A stretch of 7,100 nucleotides of DNA, taken from the NCBI GenBank assembly GCA_937890045.1, contig CALBXV010000168.1, positions 1 to 7,100 on the forward strand, read 5' to 3'. Below the pieces are notes generated by a model that searched no databases, was not told the origin of the DNA, and saw only the letters and a list, made by a program, of their open reading frames with translations. This document shows, piece by piece, positions 1 through 4,869 of this stretch. Position 1 is the first letter of the stretch, and every line of letters starts with the position of its first letter. The translations under genes were made by a program, and so were the position numbers. Origin of the DNA: an uncultured archaeon. GTDB taxonomy: Archaea; Thermoproteota; Nitrososphaeria; Nitrososphaerales; CALBXV01.

Positions 1-139
1 CACATTTCATGTCTTGGAAGATTGCTTCTCCATTAGTTGTAGGAACGGCTTCAGGTAAACTGCCAAAGGAACGTGTATTTGCATAAACATTACTAACAAT
101 AATGTTCATACAAAGGATGAAAAGTATCAGTTTTTTCAT
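1..139 (-). CDS. Exported protein of unknown function, N-terminal part only (cut by left window edge)
   Basis: The first 46 codons of a minus-strand gene are present and the frame is open to the window edge. The N-terminus MKKLILFILCMNIIVSNVYA is a textbook signal peptide: two lysines, a hydrophobic core, then a VYA signal-peptidase-I type site before NTRSF. The visible mature part ends in GEAIFQDMKC at the edge. A Gly-Glu-x-Ile/Leu-Phe segment followed closely by Cys resembles the start of many class I cytochromes c just before the CxxCH haem motif, but the residues that would decide this lie outside the window. The start is supported by a GGGGAGA ribosome binding site five bases upstream. 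It begins 11 bases after the stop of the thioredoxin-like gene, so the two are surely co-transcribed. Export is well supported; function is unknown. Confidence 0.75.
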   Translation of the reverse strand, partial: MKKLILFILCMNIIVSNVYANTRSFGSLPEAVPTTNGEAIFQDMKC

Positions 140-150
140 ATATTCTCCCC
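140..150 (-). promoter_or_regulatory. Ribosome binding site of the left-edge exported gene
   Basis: On the minus strand the 11 bases between the preceding TAG and the ATG read GGGGAGAATAT, a Shine-Dalgarno-like GGGGAGA at good spacing. This supports the ATG at 139 as a real start in a gene too short, within the window, to stand out by length. Confidence 0.65.
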
Positions 151-738
151 CTATTCCATTTTGCAGGGCATGAAAATCTTCTCACCCTTAATCATATGCG
201 TATGTGTCCCTTCACATCCTAACCAGTTAGCAGCTGTCTGTGCTTCTGTTTCCGTATCATATATATGATCCATTATGTCCTGAGAGTTATATACTCCATT
301 AGGAAACTTCTCTGGTTTCTGATGTGGATTATCTGGCCGATTTGGTTTTTCTATTACTATTTTTTCTGTGTTTTCTATGAATATTCGAATAGATTCATAG
401 AATATTTCTTTACCAGGATATCCTTCAAGCCGTGCAATTTCTTTGCCTCGGTCATGAATCCCCGAATTATCCCAAATAACAAATGTTGGTGCTACACGAA
501 TTCCTCCTAATCTACCATCACTCATAGCTTCAGCAATCCAATCTGGCATTTTGGTATTTACTTGAATAATTTTAAGTGGAAGATACTTGGCGTATTCTGT
601 CTTGTCATAACCAGGTGCTACTTCATTAAGAAATGCTTGACAGTAACCACAATGAGGATTACTGAACATCAGTAACTCAAATGCATATACGGGAAAGGCA
701 ATTAATAAAAAAAGAAATGTTAACAATATTTTTTTCAT
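151..738 (-). CDS. Exported thioredoxin-fold protein, SoxS-like, with C-terminal Cys-containing (DUF3721-like) module
   Basis: A 195-residue protein. Residues 1-19 (MKKILLTFLFLLIAFPVYA) form a signal peptide, so it should act in the host periplasm. Residues 20-125 look like a thioredoxin fold: strand ELLMFSNPHC, redox motif C30-G-Y-C33, the cis-proline loop VAPT (Pro84), and the RLEGYPGKEIFYESI segment typical of SoxS/SoxW-type periplasmic thioredoxins. A Pro/Lys-rich linker (about 130-146) leads to residues 147-195, where the spacing LGCEG...MPCK (Cys175, Cys192) recalls the small DUF3721 family; that match is from memory. The expected role is thiol-disulfide exchange on an exported partner; the substrate is unknown. 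An in-frame ATG at 783 would lengthen it by 15 codons, but that stretch lies inside the terminator hairpin, whereas the ATG at 738 has GGAGA five bases upstream. It is the first gene after the capsid-gene terminator and is followed 11 bases later by another exported gene. Confidence 0.85.
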   Translation of the reverse strand: MKKILLTFLFLLIAFPVYAFELLMFSNPHCGYCQAFLNEVAPGYDKTEYAKYLPLKIIQVNTKMPDWIAEAMSDGRLGGIRVAPTFVIWDNSGIHDRGKEIARLEGYPGKEIFYESIRIFIENTEKIVIEKPNRPDNPHQKPEKFPNGVYNSQDIMDHIYDTETEAQTAANWLGCEGTHTHMIKGEKIFMPCKME

Positions 739-743
739 AGTGT

Positions 744-748
744 TCTCC
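744..748 (-). promoter_or_regulatory. Ribosome binding site deciding the thioredoxin-like start
   Basis: Minus-strand GGAGA lies five bases before the ATG at 738. It follows directly on the U-tract of the upstream terminator, which makes the longer reading from 783 implausible. Confidence 0.65.
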
Positions 749-750
749 AA

Positions 751-788
751 TAAACAAAAAGAGGGATAGGGAATTACCCCCATCCCTC
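751..788 (-). terminator. Rho-independent terminator after the major capsid gene
   Basis: On the minus strand GAGGGATGGGG (788-778) pairs with CCCTATCCCTC (771-761) across a 6-base loop. This is an 11-bp stem with one G:U pair, and it is followed at once by TTTTTGTTTA (760-751). It lies 44 bases past the gp23 stop and ends just before the ribosome binding site of the next gene. T4 gene 23 is likewise followed by a terminator (established for T4). No T4-type late promoter box is visible between it and the next gene, so that gene may depend on readthrough or on a promoter I cannot recognise. Confidence 0.88.
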
Positions 789-808
789 TCAGTTCAGTTT
801 AAGTAAAA

Positions 809-844
809 CAACTTGATTTACATCAATTGACTTACATCAAGTTG
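809..844 (-). repeat. Tandem 14-bp repeat forming a hairpin across the gp23 stop codon
   Basis: Two adjacent 14-base units, 813-826 (TTGATTTACATCAA) and 827-840 (TTGACTTACATCAA), differ at one base. Together with flanking bases they make a 9-bp perfect inverted repeat: CAACTTGAT (809-817) with ATCAAGTTG (836-844), loop of 18 bases. The gp23 stop (832-834) lies within the loop. On the minus strand the stem is followed by TTTTACTT, so it could act as a weak terminator or 3'-end hairpin ahead of the strong terminator. Confidence 0.6.
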
Positions 845-2118
845 AGCACTTTAGTTTTGCGATAATAAGTATTCGCACCGGTCGTGATTGCAGTAAACGG
901 ATTGGAAACTAGTCCATATCTCGTTTTGAATCCGATTTTCGGTTGGAAAGTATTTTCGCCCATAGCACGCACCATCTGTAGTGGAACGTAAGGACAGTAG
1001 AACATACCAGCATCATATGCACTAGATCCCTTATAACCAACTACATAGAATTGGTCACCGGTTCCGCCCCAATATGGGTCGATATAGACTTTCATCTTAC
1101 CATTAAGAACACCAGCAAAAGTTCGCTGAGAATCATCAACGTCTAGGTTTGTTGACATTGCCGGAGCATAGTCAAGAATACCAGCCATTGCCATAGCAGA
1201 TGCTACATCAGAAGAACAAATCAAAAAGTTACCTTTACCGCGTCGGGTTTGAAGGGCAATTTGGTTTGCGTCTCTTTCGATTTGATACAACAATCCTTTG
1301 AATTTCTCAACCATCCAACGACCATTAGAGTCGGTGTTGAGGTCGAAAACTCCAGCAGTTGTCGTATCAGTCTGCGCACCAGGTTTAGCAGCAAAATAGA
1401 TTGTACGAATTACTTCCCGGTTAATTTCAGCAAGAATTTCCGTAGAAAGAATATTCGCCAGTTCTGTTTCAGCATCCAAACCGTGAACGGCTTTTAGATC
1501 CTGAGCAAGTTCGGTTGAATACTCAGCCTTGAGAGCACGAGTTTTAGCAGTAACGGAAGTTTTCTCAATGGTGAAAGCCATCTGAGCAAAATTAGTTCCA
1601 CCACTCTCACCCAGAGCTTCACCCTGTGTAGTAGTATGTCCAGCACCGGTTGTCCAAGTACCATCAAACGGGTTGTTGGTATCATCGGTAGCAACATGAG
1701 CTGGTGTTGCAGCACCAGAAAAGTCTGTTGCAGCTTCGTCAAACAATGCTTCGGTATGTCCACTAGTAGGTGCGTTAGTTCCTGATTGTGCAGTATATTT
1801 AGAGTGCATAGCAAAGATCAATCCCGTAGGACCGGTCATAGGCTGAACACCACATACATCATAAGCAATCATCTGAGGCATTGCTCGGCGAACCAAAGAA
1901 ATCAAAATCGGATCCCATTTTGCAACTCCTGCCGTGTCAGGCATAGCGCCAGCAACGTTGGCTGGTGCTTCTTGAAGTGATTGCTCAGATAGAAACTTCT
2001 CTTGATTCTCAAGTAGACGCAAAGTAACATCTCTTTTAAAAGAATCTTTAATTTCAGGAAGGTCGCCATGTTCCATTACAGGCTTCCACTTATCCTTTAT
2101 TGTTTCAGATAAATACAT
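832..2118 (-). CDS. 23: Major capsid protein precursor (T4 gp23 family)
   Basis: A 428-residue protein that builds the hexameric shell of the phage head. It matches T4 gp23 along its length: N-terminal KWKP...LPEI and ENQEK, then VRRAMPQMIAYDVCGVQPM, TGLIFAM, AEYSTELAQDLKAVHGLDAE, EILAEINREV, RRGKGNFLICSS, FAGVLNGKMKVYIDPY and the C-terminal FKTRYGLVSNPF. T4 gp23 has 521 residues; most of the missing length falls in the region between GLIFAMHSKY and NFAQMAFTIEK, which carries the insertion domain in T4 and is short and Gly/Thr/Ala-rich here, as in marine relatives. The sequence LQE|APANV at residues 48-55 fits the gp21 cleavage rule (Ile/Leu-x-Glu), giving a mature protein of about 378 residues. 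The start has AGGAG eight bases upstream. The gene is noticeably richer in GC than the small genes to its right, as expected of a highly expressed, conserved gene. Confidence 0.97.
   Translation of the reverse strand: MYLSETIKDKWKPVMEHGDLPEIKDSFKRDVTLRLLENQEKFLSEQSLQEAPANVAGAMPDTAGVAKWDPILISLVRRAMPQMIAYDVCGVQPMTGPTGLIFAMHSKYTAQSGTNAPTSGHTEALFDEAATDFSGAATPAHVATDDTNNPFDGTWTTGAGHTTTQGEALGESGGTNFAQMAFTIEKTSVTAKTRALKAEYSTELAQDLKAVHGLDAETELANILSTEILAEINREVIRTIYFAAKPGAQTDTTTAGVFDLNTDSNGRWMVEKFKGLLYQIERDANQIALQTRRGKGNFLICSSDVASAMAMAGILDYAPAMSTNLDVDDSQRTFAGVLNGKMKVYIDPYWGGTGDQFYVVGYKGSSAYDAGMFYCPYVPLQMVRAMGENTFQPKIGFKTRYGLVSNPFTAITTGANTYYRKTKVLNLM
1966..1971 (-). other. Predicted gp21 cleavage site in the capsid precursor (Glu50|Ala51)
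   Basis: The codons for Glu50 (1971-1969) and Ala51 (1968-1966) sit in SLQE|APANV, at the boundary between the charged N-terminal pro-region and the conserved shell domain. T4 gp23 is cut at the equivalent boundary (TE|AE). A second fit to the rule, FLSE|Q at residue 45, is also close, so the exact site is an inference. Confidence 0.6.
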
Positions 2119-2196
2119 TTATACTTCTCCTTTATAAATTTAAAATATTAAGTTTTAAAACTTCACTTTCACGATATCCATATATCTAAAATAAGG
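2119..2196 (-). promoter_or_regulatory. Scaffold-capsid intergenic leader with 14-bp palindrome and RBS
   Basis: This 78-base AT-rich gap holds the perfect palindrome AAGTTTTAAAACTT (2150-2163) and, on the minus strand, the capsid ribosome binding site AAAGGAG ending eight bases before the ATG. A TATAAA stretch overlaps that site (TATAAAGG), so it is too close to the start to serve as a late promoter box. No exact TATAAATA is present here. gp23 may therefore be expressed from the promoter upstream of the scaffold gene, with the palindrome as a possible mRNA-end structure. Confidence 0.45.
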
Positions 2197-3294
2197 TTAT
2201 TTCTTAAGGTTAGAAATTGCAGCCATGACACTATCCATACTACCATCACCTTTTCCATCGGTCACTTCTTTATTAGTAGCTGCTGTATCCTTATTATCTT
2301 CCAGTTTCTTTTCTGATTTAAAGTAACTGTTTTTAATAATATTCAACTTCTCTTTGTACTGTTTGTCTGATTCGTAATCAACATCTTCGGTCAACTCTTT
2401 CATTTTTTCAATGTCAGTATCAACCATGCCTTCTACGATATCACGGAATGCGTCTTTAGCTTTATATTCGTTTAAGTCTTTCACCGTATCCATATGCTTT
2501 TGAGTTTGCTCGTCAAGTTTAGTTTCCAATTCGGCAACTTCCTGCACAAGACTCTCAAAGACATCTTCCTTTTCTGCTGGAACATCAATATAATGTTCCT
2601 CAAACAACTTCTTCAAACCAGAAATAAAGCTCTCTGTAACTTCGTTGCGAACACCTTGTTCAACAGCGAGTTTATTTTCTTCCATCCATTCTTTTACAAC
2701 ATAATTCATATACTCATCCATTTTTTCTGTCATCTCTGTCTGGATGCTTTCTGTTTTTTCTTCCATGTCTTTCTTAGATTCTTCACGGACTTGCTTGCGG
2801 ATCTTAGCAATCTTAGACTTAACAGCAGCCTCAAAGATTGTAGCAGCTTTCGTTTTGAATTCTTCAGAAAGTTCTTCTCCATCAACGAGAGCAGAAACAT
2901 CTTCAGAAACATCGACATCTATTTCTTCTTTCTTGGCTTCTTCTTTATCTTCGTCATCTTCATCTTCGTCATCATCTTTATCTTTGTCCAACCAAGGGGG
3001 CTTGCCTTCTTTTTTAGACTTGCCTTCTTCTACTTCTTCTTCGTCATCTTCATCTTCATCTTCATCATCTTCTTCTTTTTTTGTTTTACCTTCTGCTTTA
3101 GCAGAAGCTTTAGACTTTTTGGTTTTAGGATCAGCTGCCTTTTTTGTTCCATCTTCTCCATCGGGCTCTGAATCTGCTCGACCTTCTTCATCATCAATCT
3201 CAGGTAAGCCTAATTCTTTATTAGCACTTTTCGCTTCTTCCATCTCAACCTCTTCAAGTTTTCCATCATCTGTGAGTGTTTCTTTCTTTGCCAT
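2197..3294 (-). CDS. 22: Prohead scaffolding (core) protein, T4 gp22 family, with acidic N-terminal extension
   Basis: A 365-residue internal scaffold on which gp23 assembles; in T4 it is degraded by gp21 before DNA packaging. The conserved core begins near residue 130: LSEEFKTKAATIFEAAVKSKI (142-162), then EWMEENKLAVEQGVRNEV (202-219) and SGLKKLFEEHYIDVPAE (225-241), all alignable with T4 gp22. Residues 145-330 are highly charged and mostly predicted helix or coiled coil. T4 gp22 has about 269 residues; the extra length is mostly residues 15-127, a low-complexity Asp/Glu/Lys segment with two dense acidic runs (about 74-90 and 106-119) separated by GKPPWLDKDK. The start has AGGAG upstream and directly follows a late promoter box. 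Ile/Leu-x-Glu sites fitting the protease occur at LPE (30-32), LSE (142-144) and LTE (301-303). Identity is secure; the job of the acidic extension is unknown. Confidence 0.92.
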   Translation of the reverse strand: MAKKETLTDDGKLEEVEMEEAKSANKELGLPEIDDEEGRADSEPDGEDGTKKAADPKTKKSKASAKAEGKTKKEEDDEDEDEDDEEEVEEGKSKKEGKPPWLDKDKDDDEDEDDEDKEEAKKEEIDVDVSEDVSALVDGEELSEEFKTKAATIFEAAVKSKIAKIRKQVREESKKDMEEKTESIQTEMTEKMDEYMNYVVKEWMEENKLAVEQGVRNEVTESFISGLKKLFEEHYIDVPAEKEDVFESLVQEVAELETKLDEQTQKHMDTVKDLNEYKAKDAFRDIVEGMVDTDIEKMKELTEDVDYESDKQYKEKLNIIKNSYFKSEKKLEDNKDTAATNKEVTDGKGDGSMDSVMAAISNLKK

Positions 3295-3328
3295 TGTTGA
3301 TCTCCTAAAAGTAATTTATTTCGTATAA

Positions 3329-3336
3329 TATTTATA
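3329..3336 (-). promoter_or_regulatory. T4-type late promoter box upstream of the scaffold gene
   Basis: The minus strand reads TATAAATA, an exact match to the T4 late promoter -10-type element recognised by the late sigma factor gp55. It lies just after the protease stop (3340) and 34 bases before the scaffold ATG (3294), leaving room for a short leader that contains TTTTAGGAG. I found no other exact copy on the minus strand in this window. It should drive genes 22 and 23 up to the terminator at 788-751. Confidence 0.75.
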
Positions 3337-3339
3337 ATA

Positions 3340-3978
3340 CTATAGATTTTGAAGGAATTTTGCAAAAACTTCTATCTTTTTCTGCTCGAGTTCCCTCGTT
3401 TTTGTGTTCTCAATAATTTTTCTCATGTTATTAATATCTGTTTCTTTGATAACACCGTTATCCCATATCCATTCTTTGCCTTCCATAATACCGTCAACAA
3501 ATGCATCTGGTGCTGATGGATCAGCAACAATGTCAACAGTAGAAAGAACAAAATCACTTTGTACTTCATTTACACCCTTCTTATTTGGTTTAACACTTCC
3601 CATACCTCTGGAAGATACACCAAGCTTAACACCTTCACTAATAAGATTTTTTACAATCTTACCATTTGGTGTATCCATAATTTTTGCTTTACCAATAAAA
3701 TTCTTACCATCTTCTGTCAATTCTTTAATAACGTGTGAAACTCTATCCAAGTTAATGATAGGTCCTGCTGGATGACCAAGCTCACCAAGAGCCCGACCTT
3801 CTGCAACATATCGTCTATTAAAGTTATTAACTTCTTTCTGTAAAACAGCATGAGGATATATTCTGCCATTCTGATTTTTCATATCAGCTTGCATAAAAAT
3901 ACCTTTAATATACTGTTCTTTACCTTTACCTTCAGTAATATACTCAACCTCATTAGTATGTTCAGTTATTAATTTCAT
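3340..3978 (-). CDS. 21: Prohead core protease (T4 gp21 family serine protease)
   Basis: A 212-residue maturation protease that cleaves scaffold, core proteins and gp23 inside the prohead. It shares with T4 gp21 the segments YIKGIFMQADMKNQNGRIYP (23-42), ALGELGHP (63-70), GVSSRGMGSV (120-129) and DPSAPDAF (153-160). The family has a herpesvirus-assemblin-like fold; His69 in GELGHP and a serine of GVSSRG (Ser122/123) are the expected catalytic residues. Sites fitting its own cleavage rule occur near both ends: LITE (3-6), YITE (13-16), VIKE (176-179) and IIE (188-190). This agrees with self-processing known in T4. The ATG overlaps the stop of the upstream basic gene (ATGA), with GAGGGG seven bases before it, so the two are translationally coupled. 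The stop lies just upstream of the late promoter for genes 22 and 23. Confidence 0.95.
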   Translation of the reverse strand: MKLITEHTNEVEYITEGKGKEQYIKGIFMQADMKNQNGRIYPHAVLQKEVNNFNRRYVAEGRALGELGHPAGPIINLDRVSHVIKELTEDGKNFIGKAKIMDTPNGKIVKNLISEGVKLGVSSRGMGSVKPNKKGVNEVQSDFVLSTVDIVADPSAPDAFVDGIMEGKEWIWDNGVIKETDINNMRKIIENTKTRELEQKKIEVFAKFLQNL

Positions 3979-4343
3979 GCTTTATCCCCTCTTTTCTTTA
4001 ATCGTTCAGCTTCTGCACCACGAACTTTTGGTAATATTTTTTTAGCAATTCTTTTAATTACAGTTTTCTTTTTGTCTAATCTTTTTTCTAATCTTTCTCT
4101 GCCTGATATAGATAACTCAGATTTCTTCCTATCTTTTAAAATTCTTTTTGTAATTATATCTCTTGCTTTCTTCAATGCTCTTGATTTTAATTTCTCAGGA
4201 GTTGCTCTACGTTTCAAAGCAATCTTACGTTTCCGTGCAATTTGTTTTCCTTTTGCTTTCATCATTCTTGACTTCTTCATACGAGTTGATTTACTCATCA
4301 CTTCATCAAGAATATTATCAATCATATCATCAATCTGTTTCAT
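3975..4343 (-). CDS. Small very basic protein, candidate prohead core protein (position of T4 gene 68)
   Basis: A 122-residue protein that I recognise by position and composition rather than by a firm family match. A short acidic helix (residues 1-14) is followed by an almost continuous basic helix-rich stretch. About 46 of 122 residues are Lys or Arg, with blocks such as QIARKRKIALKRRATPEKLK (34-53). Lys/Arg-rich blocks of this kind, followed by 'TPEKLKxRA', are in my memory common in marine T4-like phage head-cluster proteins of unknown function. It lies between the portal and protease genes, where T4 has the core genes 67 and 68, so a role in the prohead core or in binding DNA or the acidic scaffold is plausible but unproven. 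An in-frame ATG at 4364 has no ribosome site; the ATG at 4343 follows GGGAAGGGGATA. The gene overlaps its upstream neighbour by 14 bases and the protease gene by 4. Confidence 0.72.
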   Translation of the reverse strand: MKQIDDMIDNILDEVMSKSTRMKKSRMMKAKGKQIARKRKIALKRRATPEKLKSRALKKARDIITKRILKDRKKSELSISGRERLEKRLDKKKTVIKRIAKKILPKVRGAEAERLKKRGDKA

Positions 4344-4869
4344 TATCCCCTTCCCACTCAGCATCTATTTCATCATAGAATTTTTTCTTATCAGTACCTT
4401 TTAATTGTGAAGGACTTGTTACTCCATACTTTTTTAATTTAGCATCAAAGAATTTTTTATAAGCTGCCTTGTCACCTGTTCCACCATCTTTACCTTCATC
4501 CTTTGGAGTGTCTTGTGATGCTTCCCATTCTTTATGTGACATATCAGAATGAACTTTATCACAATCATGGTTCTCTGTTCTTCGACCATCACCACCATGA
4601 CATCTTTTTCGCATACCATCTGATTTAATATATTCGACTACATTTGAAATAATACTTTCCTTTGTACTCTTATCCATTCTCTTTTGCATTTCTTTTTCAC
4701 GGTCTGTTTGTCGCTTCGCTTGTTCTTTATCTTGCTCAGCTTTTCTAACGGCAATTTCTTTTTCTCTATTAGCACGCTTTAAAGAATTTTCTTTATCTCT
4801 ATTAGCTCGCCTTACAGATGTTAAATCTTCTTTGAAAGTATTAATTACATTTCTTAATAAAGTTTTCAT
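4330..4869 (-). CDS. Charged repeat protein with Cys/His cluster, unknown function, head-gene cluster
   Basis: A 179-residue protein with three visible parts. Residues 21-64 are four uninterrupted 11-residue repeats (RANRDKENSLK, RANREKEIAVR, KAEQDKEQAKR, QTDREKEMQKR), a hendecad pattern typical of long right-handed coiled coils. Residues 90-112 carry Cys90, His91, His101, Cys103, His107 and His112, a spacing that could bind a metal. After a Gly/Asp/Lys-rich linker (113-134), residues 137-173 (YKKFFDAKLKKYGVTSPSQL, then KKKFYDEIDAEW) look like a compact helical domain. Similar 'LKKYGVxSP' endings are, from memory, found in other marine T4-like phage proteins of this region. The start overlaps the previous stop (ATGA), with GAGG seven bases upstream. 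It may be a prohead core or internal head protein, judged only from position. There is no signal peptide or membrane segment. Confidence 0.75.
   Translation of the reverse strand: MKTLLRNVINTFKEDLTSVRRANRDKENSLKRANREKEIAVRKAEQDKEQAKRQTDREKEMQKRMDKSTKESIISNVVEYIKSDGMRKRCHGGDGRRTENHDCDKVHSDMSHKEWEASQDTPKDEGKDGGTGDKAAYKKFFDAKLKKYGVTSPSQLKGTDKKKFYDEIDAEWEGDNETD
4344..4355 (-). promoter_or_regulatory. Ribosome binding site deciding the start of the basic protein
   Basis: The minus strand reads GGGAAGGGGATA immediately before the ATG at 4343. The alternative ATG at 4364 is preceded by ATGATGAAATAGATGC-type sequence without a purine-rich site, so the shorter protein is preferred. Confidence 0.6.
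4678..4809 (-). repeat. Four tandem 33-bp coding repeats (hendecad repeat)
   Basis: The region encodes four consecutive 11-residue units with the pattern (R/K/Q)-x-x-(R/Q)-(D/E)-K-E-x-x-x-(K/R). The first two units are the most alike at DNA level, sharing CG(A/T)GCTAATAGAGA; the last two have diverged. No insertion or deletion breaks the 33-base period. Confidence 0.75.

Noticed and set aside
1494..1814. Minus-strand leucine-rich frame of 106 codons inside the capsid gene
   Set aside because: It is an alternative frame of gp23, which is certain here by family match; no ribosome site or recognisable domain.
2130..2140. TATAAAGG on the minus strand as a late promoter for gene 23
   Set aside because: It departs from TATAAATA and overlaps the ribosome binding site, which would leave too little leader for translation.
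2494..3171. Plus-strand open frame of 225 codons, rich in Phe and Ile, looking like a membrane protein
   Set aside because: The apparent hydrophobicity comes from reading the Lys/Glu codons of gene 22 in reverse; the frame lies wholly inside the scaffold gene.
2744..3328. Plus-strand open frame of 194 codons, serine-rich
   Set aside because: It is the complement of the acidic Asp/Glu repeats of gene 22 (GAA/GAT read backwards gives TTC/ATC and, in another frame, TCT/TCA serine codons). It has no plausible protein features and opposes a secure gene.
4434..4619. Minus-strand frame of 61 codons within the repeat/Cys-His protein gene
   Set aside because: Alternative frame of a better-supported gene with overlapping stop/start signals at both ends.
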